From an uncultured Oscillospiraceae bacterium (lineage in GTDB: Bacteria > Bacillota > Clostridia > Oscillospirales > Ruminococcaceae): a DNA stretch of 51,883 nt. The position numbers and the translations under genes are program-made. The DNA lies in contig CAJMEU010000001.1 of the NCBI GenBank assembly GCA_905212515.1, positions 1 to 51,883 on the forward strand, given 5' to 3'. Position 1 is the first letter of the stretch. Each line of letters starts with the position of its first letter. Of the stretch, positions 23,780 through 33,735 are shown one piece after another. The notes below the pieces were generated by a model, which was not told the DNA's origin, did not search any database, and was given only the letters and a program-made list of their open reading frames with translations.

Positions 23780-25228
23780 ATGGAGATTGTTGACAAGAAG
23801 CCCTTCCGCACCCGTATCGCACGGGAAGATGTGCAAAAAAGCGAAAAGTGGTTGGGCTATCTGGTTGGCCCGGCAGGCGCGCTTTTGTTGAATGCGGTGC
23901 TGGCGTCTTACTTAAACGTATATTACACCGACGTATTGAAGCTCACCGGCGTTTGGGGCGGGGCTTTTCTGGCGGTGTTCCCCATTGTGAGCAAGCTCAT
24001 CGACGCCTTGACGAATGTGGTGATGGGGCAGATTATCGAGCGCACCCCCACGGCGCAGGGCAAGGCGCGCCCCTGGCTGCTGGTCAGCGCGCCCTTGGTC
24101 ACGGTGACGGGTATTCTGCTGTTCACCGTGCCTGCGGCCAGCCAGGGTGTGCAGGTGGTGTGGGTGATGCTTTCCTACAACCTGTTTTATTCGTTCGCCT
24201 ACACGATGTACAATATGAGCCACAACCTGATGGTGCCGCTGTCTACCCGCAATACCGAACAGCGCGGCGTGCTGTCGGTCTTCACCAACGTGGCCACGGT
24301 GATGATCTCCGGCATTATCGTGGCACTGATTTTTCCCATGGTGGTATTGCCTGCCTTGGGCGTGGATCAGGAAAAATGGATTTTGGTGATGACGGTCGTC
24401 TCGATCTTGGCGCTGCCGCTGACGCTGGTGGAATACTATTTTACCCGCGAGCGCATCACCGAGGAAAGCGCCGGCCTGGCCGCCCGCAAGATCCCCATGC
24501 GCCAGCAGCTGAGGGCAGTGCTTACCGACAAGTACTGGGTGGTGATCATCCTGTATTACCTGTTCTACACCTTCGGCAGCAATATCAAAAACATTTCCCT
24601 GGTGTACTACTGCAACTATGTGCTGGGCACTTACAATGACGGCATCACCCAGACGCTGGTATCGGTCATCGGCGGCATCCCCATGGGCATCGGCATATTC
24701 GCCGTCTGGCCGCTGGCCAAGAAATTCGGCAAGCGCAACGTGACCATGGCCGGGTTCGTTCTGTACATCCTCGGCGGCGCCGTATGTCTTATCGACCCGC
24801 ACAACATGGTTGTGGTGCTGGTGGGGCAGTTCATTAAAAATATCGGCGGCCTGCCCTGCGCCTATGTGTTCGCAGCCCTGCTGGCGGACGTGCTGGACCA
24901 TATGGAATGGAAATGCGGCTACCGCGTGGACGGTCTGTCGGCATCTGCAAACACCATCATCATCACCGTGTGCACGGGGCTGTCCAGCGGCGTGTTCAAT
25001 CTGCGGCTCTCTGCTTCCGGCTATGTGGCGCCGGAGCTGGTGGGCGGGCAGACAGTGGCGTCCGTCCAGAATGCGGCGACGCAAAGTGCCATCACCGGCT
25101 GTTTTTTGGGGGTGGAGATCATCACGGGCATCATCATGATCGCGCTGCTGGTATTTTTGAATGTGGAGAAAGTCATCCATCAGGAACAAGCGGAGATCAA
25201 GGCGCGCAGGAATACGCACATAGAGTAA
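23780..25228 (+). CDS. GPH-family glycoside:cation symporter (second copy)
   Basis: 482 aa, about 12 hydrophobic segments. Seen: KLIDALTNVVMGQIIERT, a GPH-type helix 2/loop region, TAQGKARPWLL, NTEQRGVL and DVLDHMEWKCGYRVDG, the counterpart of the central acidic motif in the first transporter. It is a separate lineage from the transporter at 7545, with little identity beyond family motifs. AAGGAGAGG precedes ATG 23780; the frame is open from 23738. It heads an operon with GH78-2 and GH3, so the likely cargo is a rhamnose-bearing glycoside. Confidence 0.88.
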   Translation: MEIVDKKPFRTRIAREDVQKSEKWLGYLVGPAGALLLNAVLASYLNVYYTDVLKLTGVWGGAFLAVFPIVSKLIDALTNVVMGQIIERTPTAQGKARPWLLVSAPLVTVTGILLFTVPAASQGVQVVWVMLSYNLFYSFAYTMYNMSHNLMVPLSTRNTEQRGVLSVFTNVATVMISGIIVALIFPMVVLPALGVDQEKWILVMTVVSILALPLTLVEYYFTRERITEESAGLAARKIPMRQQLRAVLTDKYWVVIILYYLFYTFGSNIKNISLVYYCNYVLGTYNDGITQTLVSVIGGIPMGIGIFAVWPLAKKFGKRNVTMAGFVLYILGGAVCLIDPHNMVVVLVGQFIKNIGGLPCAYVFAALLADVLDHMEWKCGYRVDGLSASANTIIITVCTGLSSGVFNLRLSASGYVAPELVGGQTVASVQNAATQSAITGCFLGVEIITGIIMIALLVFLNVEKVIHQEQAEIKARRNTHIE

Positions 25229-25240
25229 GGCGGTGTAGGG

Positions 25241-27799
25241 ATGAAAGCGGTTCGGCTGAAGACTGAATATTTACACGATCCCCTCGGAATCGGCATCACT
25301 GTCCCGCGCCTGTTCTGGAACTGCGAGGATGGGCAGATGCAAACGGCCTGGCAGGTGATAGCGCGGAGTGGAGAGGGCGCCGTCCTGTGGGACAGCGGCA
25401 AAACGGAGGGCGCGTCCATGCGGGTTGCCTGGGCCGGCCCCCGCCTTGGCAGCCGGGCGCGGGTCGTTTGGCAAGTGCGGCTGTGGGATGAAAGCGGACA
25501 CCCGGGCCCGTGGAGTGACAAGGCCCGCTTTGAACTGGGCCTGCTGCAGCCGGAGGACTGGCAGGCCCAGTGGATCGCCGGCGACTATACACCGAAGAAA
25601 AACAAGCGCTATCCGGTGGACTGTTTCCGCAGGCGATTCACGGTGAACGGCATCAAAAAGGCGCGGTTGTACATCACGGCCTGCGGCCTGTACGAAGCGC
25701 AGCTGAACGGCGTGCGGGTGGGCGATTTCATCCTGGCGCCGGGCATCACCGATTACAAACGGCGCATTCAATATCAGACTTATGACGTGACGGCTCTGCT
25801 GAAAAACGGACAGAACAGTCTGTGCGTCCAATTGGCCGACGGCTGGTTCCGGGGAAGCACAGGCGCGTGGGGGCTGAAAAATCAATATGGCACCCAGACA
25901 AAGCTGCTGGCCCAACTGGAGCTCTCCCAGGAGGACGGCACCGAGCAGACGATAATCAGCGATGAAAGCTGGGAATGGTCGAACGATGGGCCGGTCCGCT
26001 TTGCGGACAACAAGGACGGCGAAGCAGTCGAGGCCTGGCGGGTGCCGGGCTATGGCGGCCGCGCGCGGAAAGCCCGCTGCTCCGTGACGCCCACGGCCTC
26101 CGACAATGTACCTGTCACCGAGCACGAGCGCTTTTCCCCACGTCTGCTTCATACGCCGTCAGGTAAAAAAGTGCTGGATTTCGGCCAGAATATCGCGGGG
26201 TATGTGCGCTTTTCCGTAACGGCCAAGGCCGGGCAGACGCTTTTTCTCCGCTTTGGCGAATTGCTGGACGACGCCGGCGAATTCACACAGAAAAATATCC
26301 AGTGCTCCAACAGAAAAGTCACCACGCCGTTGCAGCAAGTGCGCTATCTTTGCCGGGACGGCGTCAACGATTACAAAACGACCTTTGCCATTTTCGGCTT
26401 CCAATATGTATTGGTGGAGACGGACATAGCGCTGGAACCAAAGGACTTCGAGGCGATCGCGGTGTACTCCGACATGGAGCAGGCCGCCCAGTTTGAAAGT
26501 TCCAATGCGCTGCTGGATCAGTTTGTAAAAAACACGCTGTGGAGCGCAAAAAACAACTCTGCCGACCTGCCTACAGACTGTCCCACCCGCGAGCGTCACG
26601 GCTGGACGGGCGACGCGCAGATTTTTTGCGGCACGGCCTGTTATCTGCTGGACTATATGCCTTTTGCACGCAAATACCTGAGGGCTGTATACGACTGGCA
26701 GAAGGAAAACGGGTGCCTGCCCCAAATCGTGCCCGAGGGCGGCGTGGATTTTTACATGAGTGCGATGGATGGGTCCGTGGGCTGGGCGGATGCCGGCGTA
26801 CTGATGCCCTATGTGCTGTGGAAGCAGTATGGGGATGAAGAGATCCTGCGCGAGCATTATGATGGGATGGCCCGCTACGCCCGCTTTATGCAAAGACGCT
26901 GCGGGAAATGGTATCCCACGGCCAAAGCGACAGGCCTCAGAGGAGAAGCAAAACGGTACTTGTCCAATTACGGCCAGGCTTATGGCGAGTGGGCCGAACC
27001 GGCCGACGTCCATACCACCACCTGGAAAGACTGCGCTGTGCCGCACCCGGAAGTAGCCACGGCTTACACCAGTCATGTGATGAGCCGTATGGCGGAAATC
27101 GCCGACGCGTTGGGAAAGAAAGAAGACGCGGCCGACTACCGCCGCTGGGCAGAAAACACCAAAAAAGCGTATCAGGCCCTGGCTGGAACAAAGGCTCATT
27201 CGCTGGATACTGACCGGCAAGCGCGTCTGGTGCGCCCTTTGGCCTTTGGCCTGCTGGATGAAAGACAGACGGCCTATGCAAAACGGCGGCTGGTGGAGGC
27301 GCTGGAACATTATGGCTGGCGGCTGGGCACGGGGCTCCTCTCCACGCCCCTCATTTTGGATGTGCTGGCTGAGATCGACATCGAATACGCTTACCGCCTG
27401 CTGGAGAATGAAGAGATGCCCGGCTGGCTGTTCATGCCAAAAAACGGCGCCACCACCGTGTGGGAGGCCTGGGAGGGAACGCAGGCCGCGAAAGGCATCG
27501 CCTCTCTGGACCATTATTCCAAGGGCGCGGTATGTGAATGGCTGTTTAAAACGATGGGGGGCATCCGTGTGGACGGTGAGAACCGGTTTGTCATCTCTCC
27601 GCGCCCCGGCGGGCATTTCACCCGGGCGCAGGTGTCATATCGCAGTATTTACGGCACGGCAGCCTGCGGCTGGAAGCGGACGGCCGGAGGGAAAACGGCC
27701 TACGTCGTCACGGTGCCGTCCAATTGCACCGCGGCAGTGTACCTGCCTGGTGCGGACGTACAGCTACAGGGGCCGGGCACCAGGGAATATCTTGTCTGA
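25241..27799 (+). CDS. GH78 alpha-L-rhamnosidase (long form)
   Basis: 852 aa. In order: an N-terminal fibronectin-like beta domain (LKTEYLHDPLGI, PRLFWNC), Bac_rhamnosid_N (RRRFTVNGIKKARLYITACG, YDVTALLKNG), the concanavalin-like domain (VLDFGQNIAGYVRF), the (alpha/alpha)6 barrel with DCPTRERHGWTGDAQIF (acid Glu451) and GATTVWEAWE (base Glu742), then a C-terminal beta domain. No signal peptide. It starts 12 nt after the transporter and ends 18 nt before GH3. It differs from the short rhamnosidase enough to suggest a different linkage or aglycone. Confidence 0.93.
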   Translation: MKAVRLKTEYLHDPLGIGITVPRLFWNCEDGQMQTAWQVIARSGEGAVLWDSGKTEGASMRVAWAGPRLGSRARVVWQVRLWDESGHPGPWSDKARFELGLLQPEDWQAQWIAGDYTPKKNKRYPVDCFRRRFTVNGIKKARLYITACGLYEAQLNGVRVGDFILAPGITDYKRRIQYQTYDVTALLKNGQNSLCVQLADGWFRGSTGAWGLKNQYGTQTKLLAQLELSQEDGTEQTIISDESWEWSNDGPVRFADNKDGEAVEAWRVPGYGGRARKARCSVTPTASDNVPVTEHERFSPRLLHTPSGKKVLDFGQNIAGYVRFSVTAKAGQTLFLRFGELLDDAGEFTQKNIQCSNRKVTTPLQQVRYLCRDGVNDYKTTFAIFGFQYVLVETDIALEPKDFEAIAVYSDMEQAAQFESSNALLDQFVKNTLWSAKNNSADLPTDCPTRERHGWTGDAQIFCGTACYLLDYMPFARKYLRAVYDWQKENGCLPQIVPEGGVDFYMSAMDGSVGWADAGVLMPYVLWKQYGDEEILREHYDGMARYARFMQRRCGKWYPTAKATGLRGEAKRYLSNYGQAYGEWAEPADVHTTTWKDCAVPHPEVATAYTSHVMSRMAEIADALGKKEDAADYRRWAENTKKAYQALAGTKAHSLDTDRQARLVRPLAFGLLDERQTAYAKRRLVEALEHYGWRLGTGLLSTPLILDVLAEIDIEYAYRLLENEEMPGWLFMPKNGATTVWEAWEGTQAAKGIASLDHYSKGAVCEWLFKTMGGIRVDGENRFVISPRPGGHFTRAQVSYRSIYGTAACGWKRTAGGKTAYVVTVPSNCTAAVYLPGADVQLQGPGTREYLV

Positions 27800-27817
27800 G
27801 GATGAAGGAGACTGACC

Positions 27818-30187
27818 ATGGATGTGGAGAAAATAATACGGCAGATGACACTGGAAGATAAAATCGCGCTGTGCTCCGGCGCGAACTTCTGGCAGACAAA
27901 AGAGATGGCGCGGTACGGTATCCCCAGCTTGTTCATGTGCGACGGCCCCCATGGGCTGCGCAAGCAGGATGCCGCGCACGGCGCCGATATGCTGGGCGTG
28001 AATGAGTCCAGGCCAGCCACCTGCTTCCCAACGGCCGTGACCCTGGCGGGCAGCTGGGATACAGAACTGTTGGCCGAAGTGGGTGCAGCCCTTGGGGAAG
28101 AGGCCGCGGCAATGGGGGTGGGCCTTGTGCTGGGCCCCGGGGTGAATATCAAGCGCGATCCGCTGTGTGGCCGGAATTTCGAATATTTCAGTGAGGATCC
28201 CTGTTTAGCGGGAAAACTGGCGGCGGCCCACATTGCCGGCCTCCAGAAAAATGGCGTGAGTGCCAGCCTCAAGCACTTCGCCTGCAACAATCAGGAATCC
28301 TGCCGTTTTACCTCGGACAGCGTGATGGATACGCGGACCCTGCGGGAAATGTACCTGCCTGCTTTTGAGACCGTGGTAAAAGAGGCAAGGCCGGGAACGG
28401 TCATGTGCGCCTACAATCAACTGAATGGGGTGCACTGCAGCGACAACCAGCTGCTGCTGACGGAGATTTTGCGGGAAGAATGGGGGTTTGAAGGCGCGGT
28501 GCTCACGGATTGGGGCGCCATGAGCGACCGCATCGAAGGATTCCGGGCAGGGTGCGACTTGAATATGCCCGGCGGCAGTGACTATATGGAAAAAGAGGTG
28601 CTGGCGGCGGTGCGAAGCGGCACATTGCCGGAAAGCGCTGTGGACGCCTCGGTGCGGCATGTGCTGACATTGATCCTGCGCGGCCAGGAGGCTTTGCACG
28701 GCCAGAGCGCTCTGCGTGCGGCGCATTCCTTCGACGAACAGACCCATCATGCGCTGGCGGCCCGCGCCGCGGAAGCCGGAGCCGTGCTTTTGAAGAATGA
28801 AGGTGTTTTGCCTCTGCGGATGGAACAAAAGATCGCGGTGATCGGCGCTATGGCGGCGCATCCGCGCTATCAGGGTTCCGGTTCCAGCCATATCAACCCC
28901 ACGCGCCTGTCCTGTGTGCTCGACGCCCTTCCAAACGCCCTGTATGCCGCGGGCTGCGACGACCGGGGCGACAGCACGCCGGACCTGCTGGCACAGGCGG
29001 CCCAAACGGCACAGGCGGCTGATGCGGCTGTGGTATTCGCGGGCTTGCCGGACAGTTATGAGTCTGAGGGTTTTGACCGGGACGATTTGCGAATGCCGAA
29101 GGGGCATATCAGGATGATCGAAACGGTGGCGCAGGCCAATCCGAACACAGTGGTGGTACTGCTATGCGGCTGTGTGGTGGAATGCCCTTGGGCTGAAAAG
29201 GTAAAGGCCGTTTTGTATATGGGCCTGCCCGGGCAGGCGGGCGGAGAGGCCGCCGCAGATCTTCTGTACGGACGTGCCAACCCCAGCGGAAAACTGGCGG
29301 AAAGCTGGCCTATGCGCTATGCCGATTGTGCCACTGCAAATTATTACAAAGGCCATCAAAATGCACAGTACCGCGAGGGGCTTTACGTGGGCTACCGCTA
29401 TTACGACAAGGCCAATGTGCCCGTGCGCTGGCCCTTTGGCTTTGGGCTTTCCTACACCAGCTTTTCCTTTTCGGATTTGAAAGTGGACGGGAACACTGTC
29501 GAGGCGACGGTGACCAATAGGGGAAGTGTTCCGGGGGCGGAGGTGGCACAGCTCTATATCGCGCCGCCGCAGGACGGTGTGTACCGCCCGTCCAAAGAGT
29601 TAAAAGGCTTTGCCAAGGTGTTCTTGCAGCCGGGCGAAAGCAAAACGGTGCTTTTTAAACTGAACGACCGCTGTTTCGCCGTGTGGGACGATGGCTGGAA
29701 GATCCCTCCCGGGGAATACACATTGTTGGTCGGCCCCAGCAGTGCCGAGCTGCCGCTGGGTATAACCGTGAAAAAAGATGGAAGGCCGCTGCCCATCCCC
29801 GCATGGCAGAAAGGCAGCTGGTACGAACAGCCGCACGGCGGCCCATCCCAGCAGCAGTGGGAGGCCCTGCTGGGACACAGCTATACCGAAACCGCCCCGC
29901 GCAAGGGCTGTTTTACCATGGACAATACTGTGCTGGAGATGAAAGAGCATTCCTTTGTGATGAAATGCATGTACAAGGGCATAGAGGCGACAGTCGCCAA
30001 AGGGTTTGGCGGCAAAAGGGATTATACCGACCCGCAGTTCCGCATGCTGATGGCTTCGTCGGCAGGCAGCCCCCTGCGCAGTATGCAGATTTCCGGCGGC
30101 ATAAAAGGCGGCCTGTTCAAGGGCCTGCTGGATATGGCCAACGGCCATTATTTACAAGGGGTCTTCAAAATGCTGAAAGGGTCATAG
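27818..30187 (+). CDS. GH3 beta-glucosidase-like enzyme
   Basis: 789 aa. The N-terminal barrel has GPHGLRKQ, GPGVNIKRDPLCGRNFEYFSEDP-type sequence and KHFACNNQE, with nucleophile Asp231 in VLTDWGAMSDR. The alpha/beta sandwich follows (VLLKNEGVLPL, DSYESEGFDRDDL), then the fibronectin III-like domain (YRYYDKANVPVRWPFGFGLS) and ~100 extra residues (after HSYTETAPRK) rich in Met, Gly and Lys. No signal peptide. With GH78-2 it would remove rhamnose and then glucose from an imported rhamnosyl-glucoside, the order needed for rutinosides; the substrate is inference. Confidence 0.92.
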   Translation: MDVEKIIRQMTLEDKIALCSGANFWQTKEMARYGIPSLFMCDGPHGLRKQDAAHGADMLGVNESRPATCFPTAVTLAGSWDTELLAEVGAALGEEAAAMGVGLVLGPGVNIKRDPLCGRNFEYFSEDPCLAGKLAAAHIAGLQKNGVSASLKHFACNNQESCRFTSDSVMDTRTLREMYLPAFETVVKEARPGTVMCAYNQLNGVHCSDNQLLLTEILREEWGFEGAVLTDWGAMSDRIEGFRAGCDLNMPGGSDYMEKEVLAAVRSGTLPESAVDASVRHVLTLILRGQEALHGQSALRAAHSFDEQTHHALAARAAEAGAVLLKNEGVLPLRMEQKIAVIGAMAAHPRYQGSGSSHINPTRLSCVLDALPNALYAAGCDDRGDSTPDLLAQAAQTAQAADAAVVFAGLPDSYESEGFDRDDLRMPKGHIRMIETVAQANPNTVVVLLCGCVVECPWAEKVKAVLYMGLPGQAGGEAAADLLYGRANPSGKLAESWPMRYADCATANYYKGHQNAQYREGLYVGYRYYDKANVPVRWPFGFGLSYTSFSFSDLKVDGNTVEATVTNRGSVPGAEVAQLYIAPPQDGVYRPSKELKGFAKVFLQPGESKTVLFKLNDRCFAVWDDGWKIPPGEYTLLVGPSSAELPLGITVKKDGRPLPIPAWQKGSWYEQPHGGPSQQQWEALLGHSYTETAPRKGCFTMDNTVLEMKEHSFVMKCMYKGIEATVAKGFGGKRDYTDPQFRMLMASSAGSPLRSMQISGGIKGGLFKGLLDMANGHYLQGVFKMLKGS

Positions 30188-30361
30188 GGCCCGGGGCCGC
30201 CACAGGCCTTTTGAAGCTTCATCCCTAGTTCCACTCCTCCTGCGGTGATTGTGATATCCTCCTTCGTCACTGGCCGCAAGCAGCCCGGAAGTGAAATGTA
30301 GGAAGAACAAAAAGCGCCTCGGTCTGTTAAAGTTCATGTTGGTTCGGCAAGATGTTACAGC

Positions 30362-30397
30362 AAGGCCGCCTATTCTCGGTTGAAAATAGGCGGCCTT
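30362..30397. terminator. bidirectional terminator between GH3 and the acetyltransferase
   Basis: AAGGCCGCCTATT (30362-30374) pairs with AATAGGCGGCCTT (30385-30397); short T or A runs on both sides serve convergent genes. The remaining 30188-30466 holds no gene I can support. Confidence 0.8.
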
Positions 30398-30466
30398 ATT
30401 ATCGGCTGCTCGGTTCGCCGTCCTGTAAAGCGGTAGTCCAAGCGAAGGATGGGCCCGATAGGTTTT

Positions 30467-31021
30467 TTATTTTAATCGCTTGATGATTCTTGCCGGGACT
30501 CCTGCCACAACGCAGTTATCTGGCACATCTTTCGTAACGACCGCGCCCGCAGCCACGACCACATTGGTTCCAATCGTAACACCGGGAAGAATGCTGCAGT
30601 TACCGCCGATCCACACATCATCCCCAATTGCGACAGGTTTGCTGTATGCTTTTTTCTCCCGCCTGTCTTTTGGGGAAAATGGGTGGCCGACGGTCGTGAT
30701 CAGCGTATTCGGCCCAATCATGCAATAGTCGCCGATATGTACCGGGGCAATGTCCAGAATCGTGACATTGTAATTCGTCAAGAAGTCCTCGCCGACGTGG
30801 ATGTTTTTCCCGTTATCACAGTTAAAATCAGGCTGGAGATATACATTTTTCCCCGTAGAACCAAACAGCTCCCGGATCGCTGCAAGCTGCGCCTCGTAGG
30901 CGGAAGGATCGATGGCATTGAATTTCGCACAGCCCTTCAGGGCGTTTTCCTTGCGGGCGACAACGCTTTCATCAAAGAAACAGTATTCCAATCCGGCATC
31001 TAATTTTTCAAGTTCGGTCAT
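30467..31021 (-). CDS. maltose/galactoside O-acetyltransferase-type sugar acetyltransferase
   Basis: 184 aa left-handed beta-helix acetyltransferase of the LacA/Maa group. N-terminal Mac-type region (MTELEKLDAGLEYCF), hexapeptide repeats (IHVGEDFLTNYNVTILD, VAIGDDVWIGGNCSILPG), catalytic His in TTVGHPF and the GAVVTKDVP-VAGVPARIIK ending. It transfers acetyl from acetyl-CoA to a sugar. It follows the MATE gene by 19 nt with GGGAGG as ribosome site, so it is the second gene of that operon. More AT-rich than the flanking loci. Confidence 0.92.
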   Translation of the reverse strand: MTELEKLDAGLEYCFFDESVVARKENALKGCAKFNAIDPSAYEAQLAAIRELFGSTGKNVYLQPDFNCDNGKNIHVGEDFLTNYNVTILDIAPVHIGDYCMIGPNTLITTVGHPFSPKDRREKKAYSKPVAIGDDVWIGGNCSILPGVTIGTNVVVAAGAVVTKDVPDNCVVAGVPARIIKRLK

Positions 31022-31040
31022 TTTTTAAGCCTCCCATTTT

Positions 31041-32399
31041 TTATCTGGTGATGTTTTTTAACCAGCCATATTTCCGGTAATGGATGATGGCGGCAGGCAG
31101 CTTGACGACTTCGTCTAAATTGATGATCAGAAACACAACGACAACAGGCAAATCCCAGTAGAACGCCGCAAGGAAACCGGCCGGAACCGCAAATACCCAC
31201 ATGGTGACGGTATCGCAGATCAAGCCGAATTTAGAATCGCCGCCGGCGGGGAAAATGCCGGCTATCGTTGTCATGTTGATCGCTTTCGCGACCATGTAGC
31301 AGGCGCAAAGCATCAACATCCACTTTAAATATTCGGTCGCCTGGGGGCTTAAAGCCGTTATCTTTAAAATCAAAGGTGACAACGCAGCAAGAAACAGGCC
31401 GGACGCCGCACCGCCGATCATCGCCATTTTCCAAAGCAGTCCGCCATACCGTTTTGCTTGGTTCAAATTTCCCGTGCCCAATTCGTTGCCCACAATCATG
31501 CCACCGCCATTTGCAAGGCCAGTACAAAAACTAACGATCAAATTTTTTACAATATTGGCAATTGAGTTGGCGGCCACAGCGTCGCTGCCCAAATGCCCCA
31601 TAATGACAGAATACAGGGTAAAGCCGCATCCCCACACCAGATAATCCCCCATCATCGGAACCGTATATATCCAATAGTCTCTGACCAAAAGCCGCTCTGC
31701 CGCGAAACAGTATTTCATGCGCAGCCTGATCCTGCCTTTTCGCAAAGATTCCGCGTATGACCAAAACAATACAATCAGCTTTGAAACAACAGTTGCAAAT
31801 GCAGCACCTGCGATTCCCATTTTGGGGAAACAGAGCAGCCCGAAAATCAGCGCGGCGTTTAAGAAAATATTGACGACAACAGCGCTTGACCCGATCACCA
31901 TGCTTTTCATGGCATGCCCGGTATTCTTTAAAATGCAAAGGTAAATCTGCGAGACGCCGGTAAACAGATAAGAGGATGAAACAATACGCAGGTAAATACA
32001 GCCGCCCGATATAAGTTGTGGTTCGGTAGTAAAGAAACGCATTAACGATCCGGGGATGAAAAGGGAAACCAAAAAGAAGCCGGTCGCAATCAGAAAGGAG
32101 ATCTTTGTGACATAAGCAAATATTTTTTCAATGGAAGTTGTGTCGCCTTTCCCGTAATACTGCGCGGCCAAAATGCTGGTCCCCATGGTCAACCCGCCCA
32201 TAAACAGGTTAAACACAAAAGTGACCTGTCCGGCAAGCGATGCCGCCGAGAGGGAATCCTGATTGACAAACCCGAGCATGAGCGCATCTGAAGCGCTCAC
32301 CGCCGCTAACATAAATTGCTGAAATGCGATTGGCAGCACAAGGGAAAACAATTTTTTGTAAAAAACCGTGTTCCCGCCGCTGAACGCCGTTGAATCCAT
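31041..32399 (-). CDS. MATE-family efflux transporter
   Basis: 452 aa, about 12 transmembrane helices in two similar halves. N-terminal LVLPIAFQQFMLAAVSASDALMLG and the mid-protein VPMMGDYLVWGCGFTLYSVIMGHLG are the paired MatE signatures; ANGGGMIVGNELG matches the second-half loop. Cation-coupled export of drugs or metabolites; substrate unknown. GGAGG lies 7 nt before ATG 32399. It diverges from an AraC regulator that probably controls it. Confidence 0.92.
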   Translation of the reverse strand: MDSTAFSGGNTVFYKKLFSLVLPIAFQQFMLAAVSASDALMLGFVNQDSLSAASLAGQVTFVFNLFMGGLTMGTSILAAQYYGKGDTTSIEKIFAYVTKISFLIATGFFLVSLFIPGSLMRFFTTEPQLISGGCIYLRIVSSSYLFTGVSQIYLCILKNTGHAMKSMVIGSSAVVVNIFLNAALIFGLLCFPKMGIAGAAFATVVSKLIVLFWSYAESLRKGRIRLRMKYCFAAERLLVRDYWIYTVPMMGDYLVWGCGFTLYSVIMGHLGSDAVAANSIANIVKNLIVSFCTGLANGGGMIVGNELGTGNLNQAKRYGGLLWKMAMIGGAASGLFLAALSPLILKITALSPQATEYLKWMLMLCACYMVAKAINMTTIAGIFPAGGDSKFGLICDTVTMWVFAVPAGFLAAFYWDLPVVVVFLIINLDEVVKLPAAIIHYRKYGWLKNITR

Positions 32400-32554
32400 G
32401 GAAGGACCTCCCGCCTGTTTTTGTGATAGTCTCCAGTATAAAAGAAATCAACCGGGGAAACAGCACCAAATCTTAATATTTATAGTGGCGTTTTCTCATA
32501 TAACATGATATGATAAAAACAAAAGCAGGAGCTTTCAAAGAAGGAGGCATCACG

Positions 32555-33511
32555 GTGGGCACGGATGCTTTATGCGCGGCGGTCGAGAGATTGCGGACGG
32601 AATATACAGCACTGGACTGGACATATCAAAAGTGCCGGGGTGAAAACAAAGAGGAAAAAATGTTTTATTGGCCCGGTGCGCCGGAAGAGGAAATTATGGT
32701 TGTCGTCCACCAAAGCGGTGGGCGGCAGGAGCTGTTCCACCGGCACGATTATTTCTATTTCAATTACACTTATCAGGGCGAATACGATTCCATCAGCTTC
32801 AAGTATGATAACCGCATCACGATCCGGGAAGGAGAATTGTATGCGGGCCAGCCTTTTGCGGGGCACGCTCTTTGCGTCCATGACGACAAGGAGACAACGA
32901 TCATCGGCGTACTGATTCAAAAAGATACCTTTTGCCGGGCCTTTTTACCCATGCTTTCCGCAAATTCAAAGCTGTTTCATTTTCTGCTTGATCCGTCGAC
33001 CAATGAATTTTCCGACGAATATATCCATTTCAAAATTGAGGACGACTGCAACATACGGGCGCTTCTTGAAATGATGGTGATAGAGTATGCCAACCGGCAG
33101 GGGGACACACAGGTAGTTCTGAAGTCGCTTACATTGTCGTTTCTCATTCAAATTGCACGTCAGTATGTGAATGTAAATCAGGGATCTGTAAAAGAAAGTC
33201 CTTCAGAAAAGATCGTTCAGTATATGGGGGAACATGTTGATACCGTGACGCTTAAAGAAATTGCAAAGCATTTTTCCTACCATCCAAATTATATTTCAAC
33301 CTTACTGCGCCGGGAAATTGGGAAATCTTTTTCAGAAATTTTGCTGGAATTGCGCATGGAACGGGCAGTCATCCTGCTGCAAGGGACAGGGCTGCCAGTA
33401 GAAAAAGTTTCCTCAGTTTTGGGATACAGCAACAGCAGCAATTTCTACAAAGCATTTCGGGATTACTACCACGTCTCTCCGCGAGAATATGTAAGCGCGA
33501 TTGCCCGATAA
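32555..33511 (+). CDS. AraC-family regulator with N-terminal cupin
   Basis: 318 aa. Cupin region with HRHDYFYFNYTYQGEYD and ITIREGELYAGQPFAGH; C-terminal HTH pair (TLKEIAKHFSYHPNYISTLL; VEKVSSVLGYSNSSNFYKAF) and HVSPREYVSAI. GTG 32555 is chosen: AAGGAGG (32541-32547) lies 7 nt before it, whereas ATG 32510 sits inside a probable -10 box (TATGAT 32509-32514). Codon use is clearly AT-richer than that of the hydrolases. Likely activator of the divergent MATE-acetyltransferase pair. Confidence 0.88.
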   Translation: MGTDALCAAVERLRTEYTALDWTYQKCRGENKEEKMFYWPGAPEEEIMVVVHQSGGRQELFHRHDYFYFNYTYQGEYDSISFKYDNRITIREGELYAGQPFAGHALCVHDDKETTIIGVLIQKDTFCRAFLPMLSANSKLFHFLLDPSTNEFSDEYIHFKIEDDCNIRALLEMMVIEYANRQGDTQVVLKSLTLSFLIQIARQYVNVNQGSVKESPSEKIVQYMGEHVDTVTLKEIAKHFSYHPNYISTLLRREIGKSFSEILLELRMERAVILLQGTGLPVEKVSSVLGYSNSSNFYKAFRDYYHVSPREYVSAIAR

Positions 33512-33674
33512 AGCAGCAGAGATTGCGTAATGCTGTCGGTCAAGGCCCGGCGGGCCTATCGGGAGCCAGTGCTTTTCCTGCCGGCGGCGGGCACGGCGAA
33601 AACTGTGGGCGCCATCCCTTGAGGAAACGGCCGTCCCGCCGCTAAAAAAGTCGAACGATTCCCATAAAAATCAT

Positions 33675-33703
33675 TTGACATTTCTGCAGATCAGGGGTAT
33701 ACT
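33675..33703 (+). promoter_or_regulatory. strong promoter of the cold-shock gene
   Basis: TTGACA (33675-33680), a 17-nt spacer and TATACT (33698-33703). It implies a leader of about 120 nt before the start codon. The rest of 33512-33674 shows no gene. Confidence 0.88.
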
Positions 33704-33735
33704 ATAGTTTGTATTCTGAATGTGTTTGATTGATT

